Shown: in pieces, positions 53,903-63,349 of the stretch
Numbering within the stretch: the first letter of the stretch is position 1
Layout: the number at the start of each line of letters is the position of its first letter
Assembly (NCBI RefSeq): GCF_900105535.1
Contig: NZ_LT629779.1
Location: 3,596,001 to 3,660,000 of the forward strand
Source of the DNA: Pseudarthrobacter equi
GTDB lineage: Bacteria; Actinomycetota; Actinomycetes; Actinomycetales; Micrococcaceae
DNA: 64,000 nt
Direction: 5' to 3'
Notes under the pieces: generated by a model
What the model was told of the DNA's origin: nothing
The model's database searches: none
What the model saw: the letters and a program-made list of their open reading frames with translations, nothing else
Made by a program: the position numbers and the translations under genes

Positions 53903-54793
53903 TCAGCTGATGAAGTCCTTGATCCAGGTCTTCAGGTCCTCGCCGAATTCCACCCGCTCAGACGCCAGGGTGATGACGGCTTTCAGGTAGCTGAGCTTGT
54001 CACCGGTATCGAAGCGGCGGCCCTTGAAGACGACGCCGTACACGCCGGGGCCTTCACCGCCCTCGGAAGCCATGGTCTGCAACGCGTCGGTCAGTTGAAT
54101 TTCGTTGCCGCGGCCCGGTGCCGTGTTCTCAAGGACTCCGAAGACGGACGGGTGCAGCACGTACCGGCCGATCACGGCGAGGTTGGAAGGGGCTTCGGCT
54201 GCAGCCGGCTTTTCCACCAGGCGGTCTACCCGGACGTACTCCTCACCCTCCACAGCGGTGACGGCCGCGCAGCCGTAGGCACTGATTTGGGCCGGATCAA
54301 CTTCAATCAAGGCGATGACTGAACCGCCCGTCTTCTGCTGCACATCGATCATGGTGCTCAGCAGGTCCTCGGCCTCATCAATGAGGTCGTCACCCAGGAG
54401 AACCGCGAAGGGCTCCTCCCCCACATGCTGCTTGGCGCAGAGCACGGCGTGCCCCAAGCCTTTGGCTTCGCCCTGGCGGACGTAGTGGATGGGCCCCAAA
54501 TCCGACGCGTACTGGACCGACTCCAGCCTGGTGCTGTCGCCCTTTTCCTCCAGCACGCGTTCGAGGCCGGGTGCCCGGTCGAAGTGGTCTTCAAGGGCGC
54601 GCTTACTGCGGCCCGTAATCATCAGGACGTCGTCCAGGCCGGATTTGATGGCTTCTTCCACCACGTACTGGATGGCCGGACGGTCCACCACCGGCAACAT
54701 TTCCTTTGGCATCGCCTTGGTGGCGGGCAGGAAGCGAGTTCCCAATCCGGCAGCAGGAATGACGGCTTTAGTAACAGCTTTCCCCATAGTCAT
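53903..54793 (-). CDS. galU: UTP-glucose-1-phosphate uridylyltransferase
   Basis: Makes UDP-glucose for glycan synthesis. The 296-residue enzyme has GLGTRFLPATKAMPKEMLP, VEKP in the substrate site, GNEIQLTDAL and the C-terminal GDKLSYLKAVI. ATG 54793 or 54787 may be the start; no clear Shine-Dalgarno. It is divergent from the Pel-like operon and probably supplies it, with GalE giving further UDP-sugars. The response regulator follows after 174 bases. Confidence 0.9.
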   Translation of the reverse strand: MTMGKAVTKAVIPAAGLGTRFLPATKAMPKEMLPVVDRPAIQYVVEEAIKSGLDDVLMITGRSKRALEDHFDRAPGLERVLEEKGDSTRLESVQYASDLGPIHYVRQGEAKGLGHAVLCAKQHVGEEPFAVLLGDDLIDEAEDLLSTMIDVQQKTGGSVIALIEVDPAQISAYGCAAVTAVEGEEYVRVDRLVEKPAAAEAPSNLAVIGRYVLHPSVFGVLENTAPGRGNEIQLTDALQTMASEGGEGPGVYGVVFKGRRFDTGDKLSYLKAVITLASERVEFGEDLKTWIKDFIS

Positions 54794-55680
54794 GGGAGAA
54801 CCATATAAACGAAGTCAGCAAACTTACAATCCGGTTGATCATTCCAGAAATGACAATATTCACATGCGTAACAGCATTGGTCAGCAAGGCCTGGATGGCA
54901 GCCCGGGGATTTCCCACGGAATCCTTGTATTAGCGCGCGTCAATAGGTGATTACCACTACAATCCCAAGACGACGAGAGACGTTAATCACAAGGCAAGCT
55001 CCGGCTCTGGCGCACTCTCAGGGCGCCGGTGCGGTACCCTCAGGAAATTCAACCGCACTCACCACGTCAGCGCACCCTAGATGTCGCTGACCTGCGGTGA
55101 TACCAGCCTAGTGGGCGATTTGCGCCGGCGCTGAGGAAATACTGAGAATTCGCTGCACATTTCAGAAACCTTGATCTTGAGTAAAGAAAATTCTGAGAAG
55201 TCCCTGATTAGCTGGAGACGCGGACCGCCGCCAGCAGAGGGTGATGGATGCGGGACCGCGTGAATTATTCCTACTTTCCGGAACTCGACGGACACCGAAT
55301 AGATGCTGTTTTTCAGGTCTTCGAAACAACCAAGTATTGGGCCAAAATGAAACTGAGTACTCATTACTCGTGCATTCATCCGCTGGCCTTCATCTAATGA
55401 GGTTGATGAACTTCGGCTCCCGTAATGGGTGCCGGTTTGACCGGAGTCGGCGGCGGAAGCCAGCCTTCTGAGACCGGGCTGGCCCCCCAGTCCGCCGTCG
55501 GCTCCCTGCCTCTGTCCGCCCTCAGATGTTCTACGCAATTTCATTCGCGCCAACGCCTGCCGCGTCTCTTCATCGAAGAGAGACCGGCGGGCGTTTCCAT
55601 GCCCTCACACAACCCGATTTTTGAGGGGCTGCGGTTGCCACACCGCCGCCCGGCTGCCTTAGAGGAAAGACACACATCCC
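54794..55680. other. long AT-richer intergenic region
   Basis: About 890 bases between divergent galU and pelG-like genes, richer in A and T than the rest. No open frame has coding character or a Shine-Dalgarno. It should contain the promoters of both units. I see no clear operator or riboswitch. Confidence 0.5.
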
Positions 55681-57132
55681 TTGAAGTCCCTGTTGCAAGA
55701 TTCGTATACCCGTCAGATGTCCATGCTCATTCTCGTAGGCCTGGTGTTGTCGGCTCTTGTACCCTTCGCCGTCCAGTTTTTCCCCGCCGGTGCGGACATG
55801 CCGGTCTTCGTGGCGGCAGTCCTGCCCATGCTCCTCGCGTTGGCACTGATCCTCCGGCCGGGCGTTGCGGGGCGCGACCGCTATGGAAACCGCCGCGCTT
55901 CTGAGCGCCTTGGAGCGCAGCTCCTCCTGTACCTGTCGCCCGTACTCCTGCTGAACATTGTGTACCCGGTGGTGAGCCCTTCCATGGCGGCGGTGGACGT
56001 GGACGGGGTGCCGCTGACGCTGGTGGTCCTGGCATCCTCCATCACTGTCCCCTGGATGGCGCAGGCAGCCTGCCTTCCCATCTACCGGGTACTCGGCGAC
56101 CTCATGGCTAACCGGGACCTGGAAGCCATCACCCAGCGGTTCTGCCAGTACTGGCCCACCATTTTCCTGCAGACCCTGCCCCTGATCGCCGCGTTCGCCG
56201 TGCCGATGTGGCTGGCAACCGGGTGGTCCGCGTCAGTGATGCTCCACTACGTAGTCCTGTGCGTCCTGCACCTGCTGTTCGTCCAGTCACTCGTCCTGGC
56301 AAACGTGGCCAACCGCCGCGGCCTGTGGGCCATCGCCTGGTCCGGCTACGCTGCCGCACTCTTTGTATCCCCCACCACCTGGTGGCTCCCGCCGGTGGTG
56401 GGCACCCTCACTCAGCTGGTGGCCATGCGCGCCGGGCTGCGCCACGTGGGCTTCGCCAAGCGCCTCAGCATGCGGGTGGTGGGGCTGGACCTGGTCCGCG
56501 GAATCCTGATGGGCGCAGTGCTGTGGGCCGATAAGTTCGCCCTGTTCGCTGTAACCAAAGGCGACTTCAACGTCGTGGCGGTGTTCGCCGCAATGCTCCC
56601 TGCAGTGGTTGCCTATAACTTCTACTTCGTCCAGCTGGCCCCCGGCGTGGACAAGGCCCTGGGCCGCCTTCACCAGGACATCGCCGAAGCGCCCATCAGC
56701 TCGCTGAAGGGCAGCTCCCGCCGGCTCACCCGTGTTGTTGACCGATCAGTGTTGCTCACGGGTGCAATCGCTGCGCTGCTTACGCTGACCGTCTCCCTGG
56801 TCATGGCGGGCGTTGATCCGGCGCAGACCGTGTTGGCGGTTGCGGCTGCGGCGGCTTCGTGGGGCTTCATGATCATGACACTGCTCAGTTACGAGCTGGA
56901 CTTCATCGGCGAGAAGGTGACACCCCAGCTCCTTGGCGGCGTCCACCTGGCCGTGTGTGTTCTCGCCTTTGTGGCGGGTGGACTGTTCGGTCCACTGTCC
57001 GGTGCAGCGGGAAGCTACCTCATGCTCGGAGCCGTGGACTTCATCCTCATCGCCATTGCCTGGATGTTCTACAGGCACCACTGGAGCCAGCCGGAGTACA
57101 CCCTCTTCTGGCGCCACGCGACCACCTGGTAA
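55681..57132 (+). CDS. PelG-like exopolysaccharide export membrane protein
   Basis: The 483-residue protein has about 12 membrane helices and no soluble domain. Its N-terminal region, IPRVLGDLMANRDLEAI-type loop (IYRVLGDLMANRDLEAI) and the loop GVDKALGRLHQDI agree with PelG, the membrane protein that works with PelF to make and export Pel polysaccharide. TTG 55681 has GAGGAAAG upstream; ATG 55717 would shorten helix 1. The assignment is strengthened by the PelF-like gene 63 bases downstream. PelG of Pseudomonas is about 456 residues. Confidence 0.8.
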   Translation: MKSLLQDSYTRQMSMLILVGLVLSALVPFAVQFFPAGADMPVFVAAVLPMLLALALILRPGVAGRDRYGNRRASERLGAQLLLYLSPVLLLNIVYPVVSPSMAAVDVDGVPLTLVVLASSITVPWMAQAACLPIYRVLGDLMANRDLEAITQRFCQYWPTIFLQTLPLIAAFAVPMWLATGWSASVMLHYVVLCVLHLLFVQSLVLANVANRRGLWAIAWSGYAAALFVSPTTWWLPPVVGTLTQLVAMRAGLRHVGFAKRLSMRVVGLDLVRGILMGAVLWADKFALFAVTKGDFNVVAVFAAMLPAVVAYNFYFVQLAPGVDKALGRLHQDIAEAPISSLKGSSRRLTRVVDRSVLLTGAIAALLTLTVSLVMAGVDPAQTVLAVAAAAASWGFMIMTLLSYELDFIGEKVTPQLLGGVHLAVCVLAFVAGGLFGPLSGAAGSYLMLGAVDFILIAIAWMFYRHHWSQPEYTLFWRHATTW

Positions 57133-57195
57133 CTGCCTGCCAGGGCAACCAGGCAACCAATCCACTCCATCAACACAACAAAACTGACTACGTGA

Positions 57196-58905
57196 ATGCA
57201 TAAGGGGAACATCTTGTACGCGACACTGAAAAGCCCGGACACGCTGCCAAAGGACATCCTGCCGCTGCGGTCCGCCCAGCCTGCGGCTACTTCGGTTCCT
57301 GAGTACGAGGACGTCGATGTTGCCATTGTCATGGAATCCACTTACCCGTTCCTCAAGGGCGGGGTATCGGCTGTTGTTCACGACATCGTCACCCACAACC
57401 CGGACCTGACCTACGGGATCATCCACATCACCTGGGACTCGAATTCGCCGCAGACGGACCTCTACGGAATGCCCGCCAACGTCCGCTGGGTCCGCACGGT
57501 CTTCCTCAGCATGGAAGAGCACCGGAAGGACTTCCTTGCGGTGACCGCGAAGGACCTGGGCATGACTTCCCAGCAGCGCACTGACCTTTCGCACCGGCTC
57601 TTTGACTCGTTGTACGCGTTGTCTGAGTTCGGCGACGTTGAGGGCCTGTGGCAACTGATCGACGAGGGGCTCAACGAACGGACCCGGCAGTACCCCCTGT
57701 GGGCGCTGCTGGGTTCCAAGGAGTTCATGCAGGCGCTGCAGGAGCGGCTGCCCCAGCTGAACCTTTCCCTGGCCAACTCCTTCTGGACTTTGCGTAACTT
57801 CTTCTCCCTGGCTTTCGCGGTGCTTGGGGAAACCATGCCCCGCGCCGGCGTCTACCACGCGCACACCACCGGCTACGCCTCGCTGCTGGGAGCCGCCGCG
57901 GCAAGGGACCATGACACAGCATTCCTGCTGACCGAGCACAACCTGTACGTCCGGGACACCGTCAACACGCTGCTGGACCGCAATATGGCCCTGTCCATCA
58001 CCTCGGAGGACTACCGGACCTTCGACGTGACTGCGGAACAGCGCGCCTGGATGGCGTGGTGGACCGAGATGGGCCGGTTCTGCTACCCCAGTGCACGGTT
58101 GATTACTTACCTGTACCCGAGCGCGATCACCGAAGCCGCCCGGCTGGGCACGGACATCGACAAGTCCGTGGTGGTGCCCAACGGCATGGTCATTGAAGAG
58201 TTCGATGAGAAGTACCGGGCCCGCCAGCGGGCTCTGGCGACGATGGAGAAAGAGGGCTCCAACTACGTCTGGCATCTGGTTTACATCGCCCGCGTGGTGC
58301 CCATCAAGGGCCTCCTGGATCTGCTGTCCAGCCTGGAAATCCTGCGTGACCGCGGCTACCCCAACATCCACCTGGACGTCCTGGGCCCCACTGAGCACGT
58401 GCCGGAATACTACGAAGCCTGCCTGGCAAAGATCGAGGCCCTGGGCCTCACGGACCACGTCACCATCCACGGAACAGTCCACGTGCGGGACATGCTGGAC
58501 CAGTTCGATCTCCTGGTCCTGCCCAGCTACAACGAGGGCCAGCCCATCGTCATCCTCGAAGCCATGGCAGCAGGCATCCCCACTGTGGGTTCGGACGTGG
58601 GAGGCGTAGCCCAGCAGATCGCGGACAACCTCATCACTCCGGACGGCCGCACCATCGGCCCTTGCGGGGAAACGGTGACTCCGGGCGACGTCCACCAGAT
58701 GGCTGACGGCATCCAGGCTGTCATCGGGAACCTGGACGGGTACGCGGCCTACGCGGCCAACGCCCGCCTCAGGGTCCAGGAGCTCTTCCAGATGCATGAG
58801 GTGATGTCCTCCTACAACCAGATCTACCGTGCCCTGGGGGACCTCCCTGCCAGCGGCGACCTGCTGGATCCCCTGGATGACGAACTGGTCCCGGCAGAGC
58901 TGTGA
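57196..58905 (+). CDS. PelF-like GT4 glycosyltransferase
   Basis: Cytoplasmic polymerase-type glycosyltransferase. The DUF3492-type N-terminal part is visible (DVAIVMESTYPFLKGGVSAVVHDIV, followed by IIHITWDSN), and the GT4 C-terminal part has LVYIARVVPIKG, EHVPEYYEAC and EGQPIVILEAMAAGIP with the two conserved Glu. The 569 residues exceed PelF of Pseudomonas (about 507). ATG 57196 is possible, but AAGGGG before TTG 57214 favours the latter. It overlaps the hydrolase gene by 4 bases. Confidence 0.85.
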   Translation: MHKGNILYATLKSPDTLPKDILPLRSAQPAATSVPEYEDVDVAIVMESTYPFLKGGVSAVVHDIVTHNPDLTYGIIHITWDSNSPQTDLYGMPANVRWVRTVFLSMEEHRKDFLAVTAKDLGMTSQQRTDLSHRLFDSLYALSEFGDVEGLWQLIDEGLNERTRQYPLWALLGSKEFMQALQERLPQLNLSLANSFWTLRNFFSLAFAVLGETMPRAGVYHAHTTGYASLLGAAAARDHDTAFLLTEHNLYVRDTVNTLLDRNMALSITSEDYRTFDVTAEQRAWMAWWTEMGRFCYPSARLITYLYPSAITEAARLGTDIDKSVVVPNGMVIEEFDEKYRARQRALATMEKEGSNYVWHLVYIARVVPIKGLLDLLSSLEILRDRGYPNIHLDVLGPTEHVPEYYEACLAKIEALGLTDHVTIHGTVHVRDMLDQFDLLVLPSYNEGQPIVILEAMAAGIPTVGSDVGGVAQQIADNLITPDGRTIGPCGETVTPGDVHQMADGIQAVIGNLDGYAAYAANARLRVQELFQMHEVMSSYNQIYRALGDLPASGDLLDPLDDELVPAEL

Positions 58906-59984
58906 GCGGCGTTGGCGCCTGGATCCGGTACGGCGATCCCATCACCCCGGACCAGCGGGAGTTTGCGGCCAAGCACTACCGCTCAGCCATCCTCCAGCCC
59001 TGGGAGACGGCGGCGGCAGCCCAGCTGAAGCGTCTCCGCCCGGATATGACAGTCCTGTGCTACAAATGCCTGTCCTCCACCCGCGACTACGAACCGGGTC
59101 CGGTCTACAGCTCAGGGATTTCCTACCAGGAGGCCGAACAGCAGGGCGGCAGCTGGTTTGCCACCCGGCTGGACGGATCGCGCATCCAGTGGAACGGCTA
59201 CGGCGGGCACTGGCAGATGAACGTGTTGGATCCCGCGTACCGGGAACGCTGGGTTGAAAACGTCTCCGCCGAGCTGGCCGATTCGCCCTTCGACGGGGTG
59301 ATGGCTGATAACGACGTCTTCGAGGACTACTACCAGCTGGACCTTCCCATCCGGGAGGCCGACTCCATGGAGGACCTGCGGCACGGCCTCGACCTCCTGG
59401 TCCACGCCGCCGGCACGTCGCTGAACAGCGTCGGAAAGATACTGGTTCCCAACATTGCCGAGTCGCGCCGGATTCCGGGACGGTGGGCTTCCCACGCGGC
59501 GTACGGGGGCGGCTTCGAAGAAGTGTGGCTGGGCTATGGTCCTGCCAACCTGTTCGATCCCGTGACCGCAGAAGCGCAGCTGGGGCAGGTGGAAGGGCCC
59601 GGCCTGTCGATTCTGCGCGTTCCCACCGACGGTGATGACACCCATCCCAACTTCACGTACGGGCTGGCGGCCTTCTGGATCTTCGGCGCAGGCCGCGGGT
59701 CCTACTCGGCGACGGCCCACGACGACTACAGCCGCACCCAGCACATCCCCGAATTGGATTGGTCCCTGGGCAGCCCGCAAGGGAAACCCGAGGGCCGCAA
59801 CCACGTCTGGTCCCGGGAATTCAGCAACGGCTGGGCGGCTGTGAACTTCAACCAGGACGGCCGCCGCCGGAAACGGGTCCGCGTGCCCGTGGGGCTGCAG
59901 GACGCGTCCGGGCGTCCGGCTCCGTCATCCGTGGTCCTGCCAGCACAGCGGGGCGTCATCTATCAGCGAGGACAGAACAATTAG
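58902..59984 (+). CDS. GHL15-like putative glycoside hydrolase
   Basis: The 360-residue protein has no signal peptide. The pattern WIRYGDPITPDQREFAAKHY, then YKCLSSTRDY, QMNVLDPAYRERW, FDGVMADNDVF and VPNIAES fits the hypothetical glycosyl hydrolase family 15 (TIM barrel). Asp in MADND is a likely catalytic residue. It starts at a GTGA overlap with the PelF-like gene. In Pel systems a hydrolase (part of PelA) trims the polymer; this gene may take that role, although it is predicted cytoplasmic. Confidence 0.7.
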   Translation: MSGVGAWIRYGDPITPDQREFAAKHYRSAILQPWETAAAAQLKRLRPDMTVLCYKCLSSTRDYEPGPVYSSGISYQEAEQQGGSWFATRLDGSRIQWNGYGGHWQMNVLDPAYRERWVENVSAELADSPFDGVMADNDVFEDYYQLDLPIREADSMEDLRHGLDLLVHAAGTSLNSVGKILVPNIAESRRIPGRWASHAAYGGGFEEVWLGYGPANLFDPVTAEAQLGQVEGPGLSILRVPTDGDDTHPNFTYGLAAFWIFGAGRGSYSATAHDDYSRTQHIPELDWSLGSPQGKPEGRNHVWSREFSNGWAAVNFNQDGRRRKRVRVPVGLQDASGRPAPSSVVLPAQRGVIYQRGQNN

Positions 59985-61008
59985 GATTCTCATCACCGGC
60001 GGGTGCGGGTACATCGGGTCGCACACGATCCTTCGCCTGCTCGAAGCCGGACACGACATCACAGTCATCGACAACCTCAGCAACTCCCTCTCCGAGTCTC
60101 TGCTGCGCGTGGAGAAGCTCACGGGCCGCGGGATCTCCTTTGTGGAGGGAGACATTGCAGACAGCTCGTGCCTCAAGAGGATCTTTGACCAGGACGATAT
60201 TGAGTCGGTGATCCACTTCGCCGGGCACAAAGCCGTGGGCGAATCCGTGAGCCAGCCCCTGCGCTACTACGGCAACAACGTCAGCGGAACGCTGACTCTC
60301 CTGGAGACCATGGACGCCTACGGCATCCGGAACCTGGTGTTCAGTTCATCGGCCACGGTGTACGGCGCGAATCCCGAGATGCCGCTGCGGGAGGACTTCC
60401 CGCTGAGGGCCACGAACCCGTACGGCCGGACCAAGCAGCACATTGAGGAGATCCTGGTTGATCTCCAGGCGGCTGATAGCCGGTGGCGGATAGCCCTGCT
60501 GCGCTATTTCAATCCGGTCGGCGCCCACCCTTCCGGGCTCATCGGCGAGGACCCTCAGGGCCCGCCCAACAACCTCTTCCCCTTCGTCACCCAGGTGGCG
60601 GTGGGCCGCAGGGACAAGGTCAGCGTCTTCGGGCATGACTACCCCACCCCTGACGGAACCGGGGTCCGCGACTACATCCACGTCATGGACCTGGCAGCCG
60701 GCCACGCTGCAGCGCTTGACTATCTGGCCGAACACCAGGGGCTGCATACGTGGAACCTCGGGACGGGCCAGGGTTACTCCGTGCTGGAAATCATCCATGC
60801 TTTCGAGGCCGCCTCGGGCACCACCGTCCCGTACGAAATAGTGGAACGGCGCCCGGGAGATGCACCCGTCAGCCTGGCCGATCCGTCCAGCGCCTTTCGC
60901 GATCTGGGCTGGACGGCGTCGGAGACGCTGGAGACCATGTGCGCGGACGCGTGGCGCTGGCAGCAGCACAACCCGGACGGGTACCGGGCGAGCCCAATTC
61001 CTGCATGA
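59980..61008 (+). CDS. galE: UDP-glucose/UDP-GlcNAc 4-epimerase with apparent ATT start
   Basis: The 342-residue epimerase begins (M)RILITGGCGYIGSH when translated from ATT 59980. No ATG, GTG or TTG is present upstream in frame, and any later start would remove the NAD-binding TGGCGYIGS motif. GAGG lies 8 bases before the ATT. Catalytic Ser is in SSSATVYG and Tyr/Lys in NPYGRTK. It supplies UDP-galactose or UDP-GalNAc to the Pel-like glycosyltransferase. It overlaps the preceding stop. Confidence 0.85.
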   Translation: MRILITGGCGYIGSHTILRLLEAGHDITVIDNLSNSLSESLLRVEKLTGRGISFVEGDIADSSCLKRIFDQDDIESVIHFAGHKAVGESVSQPLRYYGNNVSGTLTLLETMDAYGIRNLVFSSSATVYGANPEMPLREDFPLRATNPYGRTKQHIEEILVDLQAADSRWRIALLRYFNPVGAHPSGLIGEDPQGPPNNLFPFVTQVAVGRRDKVSVFGHDYPTPDGTGVRDYIHVMDLAAGHAAALDYLAEHQGLHTWNLGTGQGYSVLEIIHAFEAASGTTVPYEIVERRPGDAPVSLADPSSAFRDLGWTASETLETMCADAWRWQQHNPDGYRASPIPA

Positions 61009-61012
61009 GAGG

Positions 61013-61046
61013 GCCCGACGGCGGCTGGCGAGTTCCGTCGTCGGGC
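61013..61046. terminator. hairpin between galE and DUF4832 gene
   Basis: GCCCGACGGCGG pairs with CCGTCGTCGGGC with one mismatch. It lies between convergent genes and resembles the other GACGGCGGC palindromes of the window. Confidence 0.65.
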
Positions 61047-61048
61047 GT

Positions 61049-62509
61049 TCAGGGAGCAGGGAGGTACTTGCGCCCCAGGGTCAGCCATCCCGGTTTGGTC
61101 TGGTCCTGGGAGGCGTTGGCGAAGCGCAGGGGCACGCCGTTGGCGAGCGGGTTAGCGGCGCGCACCACGAGGGTGTAGGTGCCGGGGGCCAGCCCGCTGA
61201 CGCTGACAGGGGACTTCCACTGGACCGACATCCCGGGCTTCACGGCGGTGAGCTTCCACGACGTTCCCCACGTCCGGACCATGTTTCCTGCGCTGTCCAC
61301 GGCGGCAATCTGTATAGGCCAGTCGTAATAGAAAGGTGCCACCCCCACGTTGCTGACCATCACACTGACATCGCTCTGCCCGGACACGGTTCCGCGGGTG
61401 ACGGCGAAGGAGGTCGCGTGGAACCGGTAGCCCAGCGACTGGGCCGCGGCGGTGGCGTTGCTGAGCGCCTGTCCCGAGTAACCGGGGCTGAAGGCGTGCT
61501 GGTTGAGGAGCCAGGAGGCGTGGGTCGCTTGTACGCTGTCCGTGAATTTGTTGTCGGCACCGCTTTCCACCACGGGGCAGAGCATGGGAGCGTCGAAAAT
61601 GCAGTGCTGGATTTCGGGCCGGAGTTCTCCGCCCACTGGCTGGGTGAGCCATTTCTGGGTGGCGCCGGCCTGCGCCATTTTGTCCATGAAGTGCCACCCG
61701 GGTCCCGGCAGGGTGCTGACGGCGAAGGAGTCGTCGTGGTAGCCCACGTTCAGGCTGCTGTTGGCGGCGTCCGGGTACCTGACCTGGAGCTTGGTTTTGG
61801 TGAAGGCCTTCGTGTAGGCCTGCAGCACGCGCTGCTGGGAGGCCGGCGATGCGAGCCAGTTCTCGGCGGAGGCCCACCCGTCGTGAGGGTAGGTGTGCCA
61901 TTCGCCCCAGAAGCCCAGGAGGCCCATTTGGATGAACCCGATCCGCGGATCGCCGTTGTAGCGGGACCCCAGGGCGGCGATGAAACCGTCCATGGCGTCC
62001 AGCAGGCGGGGGTCGTCGTAGTTCGGGGAGACGCTGATCCCGCCGTTGCCGTGGTCCCAGTAGGCGTGGGTGGCGAGGCCGGAATTCAGGAGGTATGCGG
62101 GGACGCCGGAGGGCTTCCCCGGATAGTCCAGGTAGAACCTGAAGACCGACTGGTGGCCGCGCGCGGCGATGGCGTTCAGCTGTGCTTCGAAACCTGACCA
62201 GTTGTATGTGCCCGGTCCCGTCACTACGGAGCTGACCGGCACGTAGAACCACTCCATGGAATGGGGCACCCCGTTATAACTGCCGGCGTACGGAACGAAA
62301 CCTGCAAGGGGACTGCTCGCCGGGACAGGTCCGGCGGCCAGCGAAACCCACTCACCCGCCGGATCCGCTGCTTCGGCCGGAGAAACCGCTGATCTGGAAG
62401 GAACGATTAATAACACCGCAGCCACCAGGCATGACACAACAACAGCAAGCACAAGCCGCCAGTGGCTTGCTAATCCGCGCGAACGAAACCCCAAAGTATT
62501 CAATTGCAT
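61049..62509 (-). CDS. secreted DUF4832 protein
   Basis: From ATG 62509 the 486-residue product has a signal/anchor (residues 17-40) and a TIM-barrel-like glycoside hydrolase domain (VFRFYLDYPGKPSGVPAYL, IGFIQMGLLGFWGEWHTYP with Glu in GEWH), then a C-terminal beta domain (PFYYDWPIQIAAVDSAGN). DUF4832 proteins often sit in exopolysaccharide loci. It is convergent with galE and may act on the exported polymer outside the cell. Confidence 0.78.
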   Translation of the reverse strand: MQLNTLGFRSRGLASHWRLVLAVVVSCLVAAVLLIVPSRSAVSPAEAADPAGEWVSLAAGPVPASSPLAGFVPYAGSYNGVPHSMEWFYVPVSSVVTGPGTYNWSGFEAQLNAIAARGHQSVFRFYLDYPGKPSGVPAYLLNSGLATHAYWDHGNGGISVSPNYDDPRLLDAMDGFIAALGSRYNGDPRIGFIQMGLLGFWGEWHTYPHDGWASAENWLASPASQQRVLQAYTKAFTKTKLQVRYPDAANSSLNVGYHDDSFAVSTLPGPGWHFMDKMAQAGATQKWLTQPVGGELRPEIQHCIFDAPMLCPVVESGADNKFTDSVQATHASWLLNQHAFSPGYSGQALSNATAAAQSLGYRFHATSFAVTRGTVSGQSDVSVMVSNVGVAPFYYDWPIQIAAVDSAGNMVRTWGTSWKLTAVKPGMSVQWKSPVSVSGLAPGTYTLVVRAANPLANGVPLRFANASQDQTKPGWLTLGRKYLPAP

Positions 62510-62721
62510 TTCCCCCTGAGACCCGGTGCAAGCACCAACTGAGACCAAGCAGTGAAAAACATCTATGAGACCAGGAACTGCAGACGCCACTCCCAATGGC
62601 GCTTCACACTCAGTACTTCGCACTGATCCTAAGGCCAAAAGCACCAGCCCCCTCAGGGATTTCCATAACTCTTTTCGAAACTTTTGTGCTGAAAAGCCAC
62701 CCCTACCCCAAGGCAGTACGC

Positions 62722-63189
62722 ATGACCCCCATGACATCCCCGTCCCACGAGTTCACCACCCGGCCGGTAAGGACGCTTCCCGCCCAGACAGCCCAGGCCG
62801 AGCGCCCCTTGGTGGACCACCTGGTCCTCGAACGGCTGAGAGAGGAACTGGAGGATGACCGGGGCTATACCCGCGTCTTCGTCGCCGACTTCGTCCGCTG
62901 CCTCCCCGGACGGATAGAACGGCTGCGCCATGCCCTCACTACCGGGGACTGGGCGGGCTCCTTTGACACTGTGCTGAGCTTGAAGACCTCCAGCCAAATG
63001 GTGGGCGCGGAGCAACTGGCCTCCCTGGCCGCGGACCTCGAGGCAGAATTGCGCAGCGACGCCACCACGGCGAACCTGCCGGATGCACTGCCGCAGCTCG
63101 CAGCAGCATTTCTCGCACCGATCCTCCGCTGCAGCACACGAACCAGGGACAGCCTCGCGTCCCGGTATCCGGTCCCGTTCCGCCGCTGA
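62722..63189 (+). CDS. Hpt-like protein lacking the phospho-accepting histidine (paralogue)
   Basis: The 155-residue protein matches the one at 6695-7099: FVADFVRCLPGRIERLRHAL, then LKTSSQMVGAEQLASLAADLEAEL. The Hpt histidine position is Leu85 (VLSLKTSS). AAGG precedes ATG 62722. It lies at the right end of the Pel-like island, divergent from the DUF4832 gene. With the orphan response regulator in the island it may form an unusual binding pair. Function inferred only. Confidence 0.7.
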   Translation: MTPMTSPSHEFTTRPVRTLPAQTAQAERPLVDHLVLERLREELEDDRGYTRVFVADFVRCLPGRIERLRHALTTGDWAGSFDTVLSLKTSSQMVGAEQLASLAADLEAELRSDATTANLPDALPQLAAAFLAPILRCSTRTRDSLASRYPVPFRR

Positions 63190-63349
63190 AATGCCGGGGA
63201 ATTCCAGGTCATTCTTCTTCCGAGAGCTCGCCTGACACGAGGATCTGTATACCGCGCCCCGATTCACGGCATTGAAGTTGCTTCCCAATGCCTACACTGG
63301 GAGACGATTTGTAAATGTGAGCTGGCTTACGGCAGGGGTTGTGGAGGGC

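Noticed and set aside
55077..55553. A 158-codon frame on the minus strand in the galU-pelG gap
   Set aside because: Composition is not coding-like, it is AT-richer than genes here and has no ribosome site or family resemblance.
56746..58797. A 683-codon open frame antisense to the PelF-like gene
   Set aside because: Same artefact of GC-rich coding; no domain and no ribosome site.
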